From the NCBI RefSeq assembly GCF_009749385.1, contig NZ_WBIN01000007.1, positions 1-64,000 of the forward strand: a stretch of 64,000 nt of DNA. Direction: 5' to 3'. The notes beneath the pieces are model-generated. The model was not told the origin of the DNA. It saw nothing but the letters and a program-made list of their open reading frames with translations, and did no database searches. Each line of letters starts with the position of its first letter. Position 1 is the stretch's first letter. The translations under genes and the position numbers were made by a program. Below, piece by piece: positions 32,803 through 42,705 of the stretch. This DNA comes from Agromyces allii (GTDB lineage Bacteria > Actinomycetota > Actinomycetes > Actinomycetales > Microbacteriaceae).

Positions 32803-34248
32803 TCAGGCCGGCGTCGCCTCGATGCGCCCCGCCGCGATCGCGGCCGTGAAGGCGGCGTAGTCGAGGTCGTTCTGGTCGGCGTACGCCTCGGCGAAGGCCG
32901 AGATCGACTCGTCGAACACATCGGAGGTGCCGAGGTAGGCGGCGAGCTGCACGCGGTCACCGCTCCGCCCGTGCGCTCGGGCGAGGGTCTCGCCGCACAC
33001 CCTCGCGTAGAGCGCGGCGCCCCGCGGAACCATGACCTCGGGGTCGAGCGAGCCCTTCCAGTCCTTGAGCTGGCGGATGTAGAAGTCCCGCTGCACGCCG
33101 CTGTCGTCGGGATACCCGCGCTGCCACCCGAGGAAGATGTCGCTCGACGCCTGCATGACCCGCTGGCCCCGCACGACGCGCTCGCCGTGCTCCTCGTACT
33201 CACTGGCGCCGAGGAACCGCTCGAGCACCGAGGCCTGCGCCTCCTTCGCCTGCAGGAAGATCGGGTCGGCGTCGTCGCGCCCCTTCAGCAGCACGACCCA
33301 TGTGCGGGTGCCGACGCTGCCGACTCCCGGCACCGTGCGCGCCATGTGCACGTACGAATACTCCGCGATCGGATGCCGGTCGGTGGTGAGCGTGCGCTGG
33401 TAGGCGTGCAGCGCCGCCTGCATCTTCGACTCGGTCTCCTCGTGGTCGACGGTCGCGATGTCCTCGACAGGAACGATGAGCGGCGGATCCGCGGCGATCC
33501 GCATGCGGCCGCCCTCGGTCGTGACGAGCTTCGAGAAGACCTTCATGCGGTCTTGGGTGAACGCCTTGGCGACGACGGACTCGAACCGCTTCATCTGCTT
33601 CTTGCCGAGGTGGTCCTGGTCGACCGCGCGACGCACGAGCTCCTGAACGTGCTCGACGGGAACCGTGTCGTACCAGGCGTCGAGCACCGAGGCCCCCGCC
33701 GATCGCAGGATCTGCTCCCGGTACCCGCGCACCGCCGCGAGACGGGCGGTGCGGCGATCGTCGTCGTCGAACCCGCGATGGCGGGCAGCGATCTCGATGC
33801 TCGCGACGAGGCGCTTGACGTCCCATTCGAACGGCCCGGGCAGGGTCTCGTCGAAGTCGTTGATGTCGAACACGAGCCTGCGCTCGGCCGAGCCGAACAC
33901 GCCGAAGTTCGACAGGTGCGCGTCACCGCAGAGCTGCACGGTGATGCCGCTGTCGGTCGCGGCATCGAGGTCCGCGGCCATGATCACCGCGGCGCCGCGG
34001 TAGAAGGTGAACGGCGAGACGCTCATGCGCGCGTGCCGCAACGGGATCAGCAGCGGGTCGCGCGTCTCGGCTTGGGCCTCGAGCAACGCGACCGGATCAG
34101 GCCTCGTCGAGGTCGGCTCCCACGTCGCGTGACTGCGCCGCGGGGTGTGCGCACGGGCCGCCCGCCCGGACTCGCGTCGCGCGTCGAAATCCTCGGACTT
34201 CGGATCCAGCCGTGCCGTCGCCGCGCGGTCGCGGGCCCGGTCGCTCAT
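32803..34248 (-). CDS. DUF2252-family protein
   Basis: This is a 481-aa protein with DUF2252 hallmarks: RMSVSPFTFYRGAAVIMAADL, QLCGDAHLSNFGVFGSAERRLVFDINDFDETLPGPFEWDVKRL, and later SDIFLGWQRG and FYIRQLKDWKGS. The GDxHxxNFG and DxNDFDE motifs resemble the catalytic and metal motifs of kinase-like folds; the function is unknown. The ATG shares its A with the TAA of the upstream membrane-protein gene (TAATG), so the two are translationally coupled. Confidence 0.88.
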   Translation of the reverse strand: MSDRARDRAATARLDPKSEDFDARRESGRAARAHTPRRSHATWEPTSTRPDPVALLEAQAETRDPLLIPLRHARMSVSPFTFYRGAAVIMAADLDAATDSGITVQLCGDAHLSNFGVFGSAERRLVFDINDFDETLPGPFEWDVKRLVASIEIAARHRGFDDDDRRTARLAAVRGYREQILRSAGASVLDAWYDTVPVEHVQELVRRAVDQDHLGKKQMKRFESVVAKAFTQDRMKVFSKLVTTEGGRMRIAADPPLIVPVEDIATVDHEETESKMQAALHAYQRTLTTDRHPIAEYSYVHMARTVPGVGSVGTRTWVVLLKGRDDADPIFLQAKEAQASVLERFLGASEYEEHGERVVRGQRVMQASSDIFLGWQRGYPDDSGVQRDFYIRQLKDWKGSLDPEVMVPRGAALYARVCGETLARAHGRSGDRVQLAAYLGTSDVFDESISAFAEAYADQNDLDYAAFTAAIAAGRIEATPA

Positions 34249-35387
34249 TACCCCACCGCCTCGGGCTCGGGCCGGTCGACCGGGACGCCGGCCCCCGCCG
34301 CATCGGCGGAGGCCGCGGCATCCGTCGACGCGATCGAACCGGCGGTACGGAGGAACACGATGAGCCAGGCGAAGATGAGCGCGAAGGCGACGAGCTCGAC
34401 CGCGGTGAGGTTGTAGTAGCCCGAGAGGAAGAAGACCGCCAGCACGATGATGACGGCGACGAAGACGTAGCCGAGCAGGAGGAAGACCCGCGGCATCGTC
34501 GGCACGAGCGACCGCAGCGCGATCACGAGCACGACGTAGACGATCGCCATGCCTGTCGCCGAGAGGTTGTGGATCTCGAGGAACTCGTCGACCGGGAAGA
34601 TGCCCACGCACGCGAGCATCACGCCCATGACGATGAGCGCCAGCCGAACGAGGTTGCGCCCGCGCAGCTCAGCCGGCGTGCGCGTCGGCAACCAGGCCGT
34701 CGCGTAGTGGGCGACCGTGGTCACCATGACGCCCGCGATGATGAGCGTGAGGTTGAAGGTCAGCGCCGAGATGTCGTCGCTGATGCCGAGCGTGCTGAGG
34801 TTCTTCTGCCACCAGAGCGGATCGCTCGCGCTCAGCGTGCTCGCCAGCGTGCCGACGACGAGGAACGCGGCCAGCACGATCGACAGCACCATCGGTGTGA
34901 TGTTGACCGCGGACAGGAACGAGGCGTAGGCGGTGATCGCCATGACCGCGCCGACGAGGATCGCCGCCGTCACCGAGTAGAGCAGGGCCCCCTCGAATCC
35001 CGCGGCGAACACGGCGGCGAGCCCGACCCAGCCCAGCAGGGCGATGATCGCGTGCGCGAGGCTCAGCGCGGCGACGTCGAACCAGTGCAGGCGCCGCAAG
35101 GTGGGAGCCCCCTGCTGAGCGCGATCGGGCCCCAGCCGTTGCGTCCTCCGCAGCACGCAGCCGAACAGGAAGGCGAGCAGTGCCGCGATGGCCGCGCCGA
35201 TCGCGGCGGCATCGCCGAAGGAGCCTCGACCAGAGATCGGCAGGTCCCGTCCCCAGAACAGGAACAGCCCGGGCACCGCGCCGAGCACGAACGCGCCCGC
35301 ACCCACGAGCAGCGCGGTGGATTCGCGAGCCTCTGCATCGCCGATCGGGCGACGGAGAATTCGGGCGAGGGATGTCGACTGCGTCAT
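34248..35387 (-). CDS. Polytopic membrane protein (DUF998-like)
   Basis: This is a 379-aa protein with about nine membrane helices. An N-terminal basic segment (LARILRRPIGDAEARES) precedes the helices, and an Ala/Pro-rich cytoplasmic tail follows. Its layout is reminiscent of the DUF998 family; the assignment is tentative. It overlaps the DUF2252 gene by one base, suggesting that the two proteins work together. Confidence 0.6.
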   Translation of the reverse strand: MTQSTSLARILRRPIGDAEARESTALLVGAGAFVLGAVPGLFLFWGRDLPISGRGSFGDAAAIGAAIAALLAFLFGCVLRRTQRLGPDRAQQGAPTLRRLHWFDVAALSLAHAIIALLGWVGLAAVFAAGFEGALLYSVTAAILVGAVMAITAYASFLSAVNITPMVLSIVLAAFLVVGTLASTLSASDPLWWQKNLSTLGISDDISALTFNLTLIIAGVMVTTVAHYATAWLPTRTPAELRGRNLVRLALIVMGVMLACVGIFPVDEFLEIHNLSATGMAIVYVVLVIALRSLVPTMPRVFLLLGYVFVAVIIVLAVFFLSGYYNLTAVELVAFALIFAWLIVFLRTAGSIASTDAAASADAAGAGVPVDRPEPEAVG

Positions 35388-35515
35388 CGGGCACCTCCAG
35401 CGGAATGAGCGCGCCCGGAGGCGAGTGCGCTCCCTGCTCGGAGCGTACCGCCACGAGGGTGTCGAGCAGAAGATGCCGCGTGCGGTTCACCCAGGATGGC
35501 CCGTTCGCGAACTCC

Positions 35516-38182
35516 TCAAGCGGTTCTCCCCGGAGTCTCGACGATGCGGCGTTCGGGCATGCCGAGTGCCTCGTTCGCGGCCAACCGGTACTCGAACGTG
35601 CCCGCACCGACCGCGTGCACGTCGCCGGTCGGGAGACGGATGTCGGCGCTCGTGTTCGAGGGCACGACGACCGTCACGAGCAGCTCGCCGTCGACGAACT
35701 CCCACGCACTGCGCACCTCGCCCGAGGGGCTCGCGTAGCGCGCCGACGCGGACGTCAGGCTGCCGCCGGGCACGGGCGCGATCGTGAAGTGCTGCGCCCC
35801 GTCGACGCGGATGCCCGCGACAGTGTCGAAGAGCCACTGGCAGACGGCGCCCGGCGAGTAGTGGTTCAGGCTCTCGGTGCCCTCCCAGTGCTCCCACACG
35901 GTGGTCGCGCCGGCCTCGACCTCGGCGAGCCAGCTCGGCGCCTGCGTGTTCTCGAGCATGCGGTACGCGACATCCGCCCGCCCGGCCTCGGTCAGCACCG
36001 GCAGCACGAACGGCGTCGAGAGGAAGCCCGTGCCGATGGTGTGGCCGCGGCTCTCGACGGCCTGCACGAGACGGCGTTCGAGGCGCTCGCGCACCTCGCC
36101 GTCGACGAGGCCGAGCGCGAGCGGGCGCACGAGCTTGGCCTGCCGGTCGGTGTCGATCGTGCCGTCGGCGAGGAAGAGGTGGGCATACGCCTGCTTCGCC
36201 CCGTCGGCGTACTCGGTGAAGCGCGCGGCGTCGGAGGTCTCGCCCAGTGCCGTCGCGATCTCGGCGAGGTGGGTCATCGTGTAGTGCAGGTAGGCGGTCG
36301 CCTCCTCGGGCCTGCTGGGCTGGGATCGGGCGGTCACCGGGTCGAGGAACTCCGCGGGCTCGAGCCACTCGCCGAGGTGCAGCCCCTTCTCGTAGACGAA
36401 CCGGTTGTACGGGTTCGCGCGTGCTGCCGCGCGGTCCTTGTGGCCCGTGCGGCCGATCATGAAGTTCGCGTACGCGCGCATCATCGGGTAGAACTCGCGG
36501 ATGAGCTGCTCGTCGCCGTAGCGCTTCCAGAACCGGTAGGGCACCAGCACCGCGGCATCCGCCCAGCCCACGGAACCACCCGTGGTGTCGTACATCATCG
36601 CGAGACCGCTGTACGGCACGACCGCCGACAGCTTGCCCGACTTCGCCTGGTTGTCGGCCAGGTCTCGCAGCCACTTGCGGAAGAAGGCCGCGACGTCCAT
36701 CAGCGAAGCCGCGGTGTCGAAGAACACCTGCGCGTCACCGGTCCAACCGAGGCGTTCGCGGGTCGGGCAGTCGGTGGGCACGTCGAGGAAGTTGCCCTTC
36801 ATGCTCCACCGGGTGTTCTCGAGGAACCGGTTCACGGCCGGGTTCGAGCACTCGAACTCGCCGGTCTGATCCAGGTCGGAGTACACGGCGATCGCACGGA
36901 AGTCGGATGCCTCGAACGCGACGTCGGTCTCGATGAGCGCGTAGCGGAACCCGAACACCGCGAACTCGGTCTTGTACCGGTTCTCACCGTCGGCGCACGT
37001 GAAGTCGATCTCCTGCTTGGGCGTCGGCTGCAGCTCGCCACGGATGAGGCTCTTCTTCTCGGTGAGGAGGAGCATCTCGGTCGCCCGTCCGAACTCCGTG
37101 GCGGGCTTCTCGAGCTGGAAGTTGCCCTGCGTGAACTCGCCCGCCTCGTCGAGCGTTTCGCCGAGGCGCAGCTTCAGCTGCTGCCCACGCTCGGCCGTCA
37201 CGGTGAAGCCGACGAAGCCCGCGATGTTCTGCCCGAAGTCGAGCACGCGGGCTCCCGACGGGGTTGTGATGAGGGTCGACCTGAAGACCTCCTGCTCGCG
37301 CGGCTCGACGTTGTCGGACGCCGTGGGCACGATGCCGGGCTTCACCACATGAGCCCTGCGGGCGTAGGTGGGCTCGAGGTTCGCATCGACGATCTCGCCG
37401 TCCTCGAGGTCGGCGAACCGCAGCGGGCCGTCGTTGCTCCATGCGAACGAGCCGTCGCTGTTCACGACTTCGCGCCGCCCGTCGACGTACGTGATCTCGA
37501 GCTGGGCCAGCAGTTTCGTCTGACGCCCGAACAGGTTCGTGATGCCATAGGCGCCGACCGATCCGCGGTACCACCCGTCGGCGAGACGGAACTCGAGCCG
37601 GTTCGCGCCCTGTTCCCCTGCGAGCAGGTCCGTCACGTCGTACGTCTGATACTGCAGGCGCTTCCGGTAGTCGGTGCTGCCCGGCGCAAGGCGGAACTCC
37701 CCCACCCGCCGGCCGTTCAGGTGCGCGTCGTAGACACCGCAGGCCGTTGCGTAGAGACGTGCTCGCGCCACCGGCCCGCGCGTGCGGAATCCCGTGCGGA
37801 AGCAGTCGACCGGATGCCGCGCGTGCTTCTTGAGGGCGACGTCGCCCGCGATCCAGGTCGCCGTCCAGTCCTGCGGGGCGAGCAGGCCGAGCTCGAACCA
37901 CGTCGATGACGGCTCGCCCGCGGCATCCGTCTCGTCCCAGAGCTCGACCGACCACTCGACGCGGTCGCGGCTCGTGAGCTCGGCGCCGTCGTACGCGATG
38001 TGCGCCATGCGGTTCGAGGCGACCCTGCCGGAGTCCCACACCGTCTCGCCGTCGCGCGTCGCCTGCACGCGGTAGGCGGTCTGCTCGAGGCCGCCCTCGC
38101 AGTTCCAGGAGAAGCGCGGGCGGGCGATGCCGAGCCCGAGCGGCCGGTCGAGGTACTCGGTGCGGAGTCGGACGGCTCTCAT
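35516..38182 (-). CDS. Alpha-L-rhamnosidase, GH78
   Basis: This 888-aa enzyme lacks a signal peptide and so is probably cytoplasmic. The N-terminal region (VRLRTEYLDRPLGLGIARPRFSW) and the central (alpha/alpha)6 domain fit GH78. Conserved blocks include FLDVPTDCPTRERLGWTGDAQVF, with the acidic residues expected at the catalytic site, SGLAMMYDTTGG, VWEHWEGTESLNHY and the C-terminal beta-sandwich. It removes terminal alpha-L-rhamnose from oligosaccharides or glycosides. The ATG overlaps the stop of the GH43-like gene (ATGA). Confidence 0.9.
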   Translation of the reverse strand: MRAVRLRTEYLDRPLGLGIARPRFSWNCEGGLEQTAYRVQATRDGETVWDSGRVASNRMAHIAYDGAELTSRDRVEWSVELWDETDAAGEPSSTWFELGLLAPQDWTATWIAGDVALKKHARHPVDCFRTGFRTRGPVARARLYATACGVYDAHLNGRRVGEFRLAPGSTDYRKRLQYQTYDVTDLLAGEQGANRLEFRLADGWYRGSVGAYGITNLFGRQTKLLAQLEITYVDGRREVVNSDGSFAWSNDGPLRFADLEDGEIVDANLEPTYARRAHVVKPGIVPTASDNVEPREQEVFRSTLITTPSGARVLDFGQNIAGFVGFTVTAERGQQLKLRLGETLDEAGEFTQGNFQLEKPATEFGRATEMLLLTEKKSLIRGELQPTPKQEIDFTCADGENRYKTEFAVFGFRYALIETDVAFEASDFRAIAVYSDLDQTGEFECSNPAVNRFLENTRWSMKGNFLDVPTDCPTRERLGWTGDAQVFFDTAASLMDVAAFFRKWLRDLADNQAKSGKLSAVVPYSGLAMMYDTTGGSVGWADAAVLVPYRFWKRYGDEQLIREFYPMMRAYANFMIGRTGHKDRAAARANPYNRFVYEKGLHLGEWLEPAEFLDPVTARSQPSRPEEATAYLHYTMTHLAEIATALGETSDAARFTEYADGAKQAYAHLFLADGTIDTDRQAKLVRPLALGLVDGEVRERLERRLVQAVESRGHTIGTGFLSTPFVLPVLTEAGRADVAYRMLENTQAPSWLAEVEAGATTVWEHWEGTESLNHYSPGAVCQWLFDTVAGIRVDGAQHFTIAPVPGGSLTSASARYASPSGEVRSAWEFVDGELLVTVVVPSNTSADIRLPTGDVHAVGAGTFEYRLAANEALGMPERRIVETPGRTA

Positions 38183-39312
38183 GCGTAGTCCTCCGGGCTC
38201 CACTCGTCGAGCCAGTCGATGGTCGGGATGTCGCCGTCGAAGCGGATCGGCAGCCACACGTAGTCGGCGATGGCCGTGTTCTCGCCGTTGGCGAGCGACA
38301 TGACGGCCGCGAGGTTCTCGGCTCCGGGCGGGCGCGGGGCGCCCTGCATGCGCGCGGCGATCGCGTCGAACACGTTCGGCAGGTCGTCGGGGAGCTCGGG
38401 CAGCCAGCGGTCGGCGAGCGCGATGTAGAGGTCCTGCTTGCCGGGGTGCTTGAACACCGAGCTGATCTGCGACCGGAACGACGTGCGGGTCTCGTCGCCC
38501 GGGTGGGCGTCGCCGAGCACGGTCCACGGTCCGTGCATCGCCTCGGCACTTGCGAACTCCGACGGATTGGGGAAGTACCCGGTCGTGCTCGAGGTCACGA
38601 GGTAGTGGCGACCGTCGCGCGTGAAGTGCGCGGGCGCCTCGCGGTTGAACGGCGGGCCGGAGTGGTGGAAGTGCACGCTGTGCTCCCCCGAGACATCCGT
38701 GTACTCGTCGGTGAGCTCGGCGACGACGAGGTCGGTGTGCACCTTCTCGAAGACGTAGTACGCGGTGCCGGTGGCCGGGTCGACCGTGAGGTCGAAGTCG
38801 CCGGCGTCCATGCCGAGGGGGCGCAGGCCCGTGCGCACGATCTCGTAGGGGCCGAGCAGGTCGTCGGCGACGAGCACGGTCGACGCCTGCGTGGCCTGCT
38901 CGTCCTCGCCCATGATCTTCAGCCAGCAGACGAACTTGCCGGTCGCATCGTTGAAGAGGATGTGCGGCCGATCCATCTTCTGCGCCGGATGCAGCGGCGA
39001 GGCCGGGTCGTCGAGCACCGGCGGGATGATCAACCCGCGGTCCTCCCAGTTGACCAGGTCGGTCGAGGTGTACGCGCGCACGCCCCAATGCCAGTTTCCG
39101 CTGCCCGGGGTCGTGTGCTCCTTGTTCTCGCCGTACCAGGTGAACGTGCCGTCGTCACCGGCGAAGATCGACCCGCCATGCGCCTGGATCCGCTCGCCCT
39201 TCGTGTCGAGCCACACCTGCCCGGGCCGGATCGTGGCCTGCCGGTCGAGTTGCTCGGCCTGCTCGGCCTGCTCGGCCTGCTCGGCCTGCTCGGCCTGCTG
39301 TTCGATCGTCAT
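38179..39312 (-). CDS. GH43-like five-bladed propeller hydrolase
   Basis: This is a 377-aa protein. After an N-terminal EQA repeat (5-6 units from a 9-nt microsatellite) comes VWLDTKGERIQAHGGSIFAGDDGTFTWYGENKEH, then YTSTDLVNWEDRG, MDRPHILFNDATGKFVCW and DAGDFDLTVDPATGTAYYVF. This matches GH43-type propellers, with a look of the galactanase-like subfamily 24. The start at 39312 has GAGGAG. An upstream ATG at 39336 would overlap the GH3 stop by 4 nt and add eight residues. Substrate assignment is uncertain. Confidence 0.75.
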   Translation of the reverse strand: MTIEQQAEQAEQAEQAEQAEQLDRQATIRPGQVWLDTKGERIQAHGGSIFAGDDGTFTWYGENKEHTTPGSGNWHWGVRAYTSTDLVNWEDRGLIIPPVLDDPASPLHPAQKMDRPHILFNDATGKFVCWLKIMGEDEQATQASTVLVADDLLGPYEIVRTGLRPLGMDAGDFDLTVDPATGTAYYVFEKVHTDLVVAELTDEYTDVSGEHSVHFHHSGPPFNREAPAHFTRDGRHYLVTSSTTGYFPNPSEFASAEAMHGPWTVLGDAHPGDETRTSFRSQISSVFKHPGKQDLYIALADRWLPELPDDLPNVFDAIAARMQGAPRPPGAENLAAVMSLANGENTAIADYVWLPIRFDGDIPTIDWLDEWSPEDYA

Positions 39313-39332
39313 CTCGGCGTCTCCTCGTTCGG

Positions 39333-41630
39333 TCATCGGTGGTCGGATGCCGCGGCGACCGTGAGCACGGTCGCGAGGTCGGCCGTCGAGCTGCCGCCGA
39401 CCCACACGTCGAGCGTGGTCGCGTCCTGCACCCAGTCGCCGGTCGCGGCGCTCCAGTGGCGGAGCTCGGCGGGGCCGAGGTCGAAGGTCACGGTGCGGGT
39501 CTCTCCTGCGGCGAGGGTGACGCGCTCGAAGCCCTTGAGTTCGCGCACGGGGCGCGACGACGTGCCGTACCGCTGGTGGATGTAGAGCTGCACGACCTCG
39601 TCGGCTTCGCGATCGGAGGTGTTCGTCACGTCGACCGACACGGTGGCGGTCTCGCCGACGGCGATCTCGTCGCGGTCGAGGCGCAGCGCGTCGTACGCGA
39701 AGGTCGCGTAGCTCAGGCCGTGGCCGAAGGGGTAGAGCGGCGTGGACTCCTCGTCCCAGTAGCGCTTGCCCTGGTTCTGCGGCTCGAACGTGCGCAGGTG
39801 CGAATACACCATCGGCACCTGGCCCACGTGGCGCGGCCAGGTGAAGGGCAGGCGCCCGGCCGGCGAGGTGTCGCCGAACAGCACGGAGGCCACGGCGTCG
39901 CCGCCGCGTGTGCCCGGGTACCAGGCCTGCAGGATGGCCGGCACGTTCGCGTCGGCCCACCGCAGGTCGAGCGGGCGGCCCGACATCACGACGAGCACGA
40001 TCGGGGTGCCCGTCGCGGCGATGCGCTGCAGCTGCTCGAGCTGACGGCCGGCGAGCTCGAGCGTCGATCGCGAGGCGTTCTCGCCGATCTGGTTCTGGCG
40101 CTCGCCCACGACGACCACGGCCACGTCGGCCTCGGCCGCCACGGCGACCGCGCGCTCGATCTCAGCGTCGTCGTCGTAGTCGGCCGGCGTGTTCACGACG
40201 GTGGGGTCCTGCCGGTCGAACATCGACGGGAACACGCGCGAGGGGATGCCGGCGCCGGCCGCGTGCTCGACCCGTACCGAGTCGCCGACCCGGGCCCGGA
40301 TGCCCTCGACCAGGCTCACCGTCTCGTCGGTGTCGTGCACGAAGACCCACGGTCCGAGCGTGTCGCGCTTGCTGTCGGCGAGCTGTCCGATGACGGCGAT
40401 CGAGCCGAGCGCGGCGGCGTCGAGCGGCAGCGCGGCATCGTTCTTCAGCAGCACGGCGGTCTGCTCGGCGGCGGACTGCGCCAGGTCGCGATGCGACGGG
40501 GCGTCGAGGACCGCCGCGACGGCCTCCTCGTCGACGTACGGGTTCTCGAAGAGCCCGAGGCGGAACTTCGCCTCGAGCACGCGACGCACGGCAGTGTCGA
40601 GCACGGCCTCGTCGACGAGACCCTGCGCGACGGCATCCGGCAGGGTGCCGAAGGCCGGGTCGAACATGCACATCTCCATGTCGAGGCCGGATGTCAGGGC
40701 GCGAGCCGCGGCATCCGTCGCCGACGCTGCGAAGTGCTGGGTCTCGAGTGACTTGACCGCGTTGGCGTCGGAGACCACGAAGCCGTCGAAGCCCAGCTCG
40801 TCGCGCAGCACCTGGTTGAGCAGCCATGGGCTGCCGCTCGCGGGCACGCCGTTGAGGTCCATGTAGGCGCTCATGACGGTCGCGGCACCCGCGGCGACGG
40901 CCGCCTGGAAGGGCGGGAGGTAGACGTTCCGCAGCTCCGAGTCGGAGATCTCGGCGTCGTCGTAGTCGCGGCCGCCGCGGGCGGCGCCGTAGCCGGCGAA
41001 ATGCTTGGGCGTCGCGAGCACGCTCTCGGCGCCGAGGTCGCCCTGGAAGCCGCGCACCTGCGCCGCGGCGACCGCCGAGCCGAGGTACGGGTCCTCGCCC
41101 GCGCCCTCGATGATGCGACCCCACCGCGGGTCGCGCGCGATGTCGATCATGGGCGCGAAGCTCCAGTGGATGCCGATCGCCCTGGCCTCGCGGGCGGCGA
41201 CCACCTGCGAGCGCTCGATGACCGCAGGGTTCCACGACGCCGCCTGCGCGATCGGCACCGGGAAGATCGTGCGGAGTCCGTGGATCACGTCGAATCCGAA
41301 GATGAGCGGAATGCCGTGGCGGGTCTGCTCGACCGCCAGGCGCTGCAGACGGTTCGCCGTGGCCGCGTTGGTGACGAAGAGCGCCGAGCCGGCGGTGCCG
41401 TTCGCGATCGCCGCCTCGACCATCTGCGGCTGGCGGATGAAGGCCTGGTGCTCGGGCGGCACCGTGCTGAGGTCGAAGTCGGCGGGCAGTTCGCCGACCG
41501 AGCCGAAGTAGAAGTACTGGCTCAGCTGGCCGGCCTTCTCCTCGAGGCTGAGGCGCGAGAGCAGGTCGTCGACGCGCTCGGCCACGGGCAGCGCGGTGTC
41601 GCGGTACGGGAGGACGCGGAGGTCGGTCAT
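39333..41630 (-). CDS. Beta-glucosidase, GH3 (BglX type)
   Basis: This 765-aa GH3 enzyme has the TIM-barrel blocks IGIHWSFAPMIDIARDPRWGRIIEGAGEDPYL, ATPKHFAGYGA and GFDGFVVSDANAV, with the nucleophile Asp in VSDA. The second domain follows (AVVVVGERQNQIGE) and then a fibronectin-III-like C-domain (GLSYATFAYDALRL, EVVQLYIHQRYGT). No signal peptide is seen. It likely hydrolyses beta-linked gluco- or galacto-oligosaccharides inside the cell. It belongs to the coupled glycan operon. Confidence 0.92.
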   Translation of the reverse strand: MTDLRVLPYRDTALPVAERVDDLLSRLSLEEKAGQLSQYFYFGSVGELPADFDLSTVPPEHQAFIRQPQMVEAAIANGTAGSALFVTNAATANRLQRLAVEQTRHGIPLIFGFDVIHGLRTIFPVPIAQAASWNPAVIERSQVVAAREARAIGIHWSFAPMIDIARDPRWGRIIEGAGEDPYLGSAVAAAQVRGFQGDLGAESVLATPKHFAGYGAARGGRDYDDAEISDSELRNVYLPPFQAAVAAGAATVMSAYMDLNGVPASGSPWLLNQVLRDELGFDGFVVSDANAVKSLETQHFAASATDAAARALTSGLDMEMCMFDPAFGTLPDAVAQGLVDEAVLDTAVRRVLEAKFRLGLFENPYVDEEAVAAVLDAPSHRDLAQSAAEQTAVLLKNDAALPLDAAALGSIAVIGQLADSKRDTLGPWVFVHDTDETVSLVEGIRARVGDSVRVEHAAGAGIPSRVFPSMFDRQDPTVVNTPADYDDDAEIERAVAVAAEADVAVVVVGERQNQIGENASRSTLELAGRQLEQLQRIAATGTPIVLVVMSGRPLDLRWADANVPAILQAWYPGTRGGDAVASVLFGDTSPAGRLPFTWPRHVGQVPMVYSHLRTFEPQNQGKRYWDEESTPLYPFGHGLSYATFAYDALRLDRDEIAVGETATVSVDVTNTSDREADEVVQLYIHQRYGTSSRPVRELKGFERVTLAAGETRTVTFDLGPAELRHWSAATGDWVQDATTLDVWVGGSSTADLATVLTVAAASDHR

Positions 41631-41700
41631 GGTGTCTGGTCTCTCAATCGTGGATCGGTCGGGTCGAAGTACGGGTCGGTCTCGTGATCGGCGGGTGCGC

Positions 41701-42705
41701 TCAGCGGATCTGCGCGAAGATCTCGTCGATGGTGCGGAACACGGCGAGCGTGTCGGCGGCGGTGTGCACGGGGTGCTCGGTCACGCCCTCGGCGATGGCG
41801 CCGATGACGGCGCGCAGCATCGGCACGTAGCCGCTGCCCTCGCGCGGGAACTCGACGAGGTCGGGCGTGCGGAAGATCTGGCGCATGCCGCCCGCATGCA
41901 CCTCGAGGTCGGTGGTCGCCCAGAACGGCGGCGTCAGCGTGAGCCAGCCCTTCGGCCCGCCGACGGATGCCGTGAGCTCGGCGAACTCCGACATCGAGCT
42001 CGCGCACTGGGCGTATCGACCGTCGGCGTACTCGAGCGTGAAGTGCTCGGCGATGTCGAGCCCGTCGTCGCGCACGGTTCCGGAGGCGTGGACGCTCGTG
42101 GGCTCGCCGAACACCGAGTGGGCGAGCGTGATCGGGTAGATGCCCTGGTCGAGCAGGGCGCCGCCGCTGCGCGCGACATCCCACTTGCTGCTGTCGCCCT
42201 CGTTCGGGAACGGGATGCCGAAGGTCGCCCGCAGGTTGCGGGGCTCGCCGATCGTGCCGTTCGCGAGCTCCTCGTGCAGGCGGACGAAGACCGGGCTGAA
42301 CTTCATCCACATGGCCTCCATGAGGAAGAGTCCGCGCTCTGCGGCGAGCGCGAACAGATCGGCCGCTTCGGCGGCGTCCATCGTCATGGGCTTCTCGACG
42401 AGCACGTGCTTGCCGGCGAGCAGTGCCGCGCGGGTCATCGCGTGGTGCGTCGCGAACGGGGTCGCCAGGTAGATCGCGTCGATCTCGGGGTCGGCGAGCA
42501 CGGCGTCGTAGTCGCCCGTGGACGCCGGGATGCCGAACTCCTCGGCGAACGCTGCGGCCTTCGCGGCGTCGCGGCTCTGCACGATGACGACCTCGGCGCC
42601 CTCGCAGGACTGCAGGTCGGGCACGACGCTGCGCGAGATGGTGCCGGTGCCGATCGCGGCCCAGCGCTGCGGCACGCCCGCGCCCGCGCCCGCGCCCGCG
42701 CTCAT
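41701..42705 (-). CDS. Gfo/Idh/MocA-family oxidoreductase
   Basis: This is a 334-aa NAD(P)-dependent sugar or polyol dehydrogenase. The nucleotide motif AAIGTGTIS is near residue 17, followed by IYLATPFATHH and the EKP motif HVLVEKPMTMD. The C-terminal beta-sheet domain reads EAMWMKFSPVF and GGALLDQGIYPI. An AGAGAGAG stretch at the N-terminus comes from a 6-nt repeat. The ATG overlaps the upstream GH1 stop by 4 nt, placing it in the glycan operon. Confidence 0.88.
   Translation of the reverse strand: MSAGAGAGAGVPQRWAAIGTGTISRSVVPDLQSCEGAEVVIVQSRDAAKAAAFAEEFGIPASTGDYDAVLADPEIDAIYLATPFATHHAMTRAALLAGKHVLVEKPMTMDAAEAADLFALAAERGLFLMEAMWMKFSPVFVRLHEELANGTIGEPRNLRATFGIPFPNEGDSSKWDVARSGGALLDQGIYPITLAHSVFGEPTSVHASGTVRDDGLDIAEHFTLEYADGRYAQCASSMSEFAELTASVGGPKGWLTLTPPFWATTDLEVHAGGMRQIFRTPDLVEFPREGSGYVPMLRAVIGAIAEGVTEHPVHTAADTLAVFRTIDEIFAQIR

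Noticed and set aside
39249-39300. CRISPR-like direct repeats
   Set aside because: The 9-nt units are contiguous without spacers and code in frame for EQA repeats.
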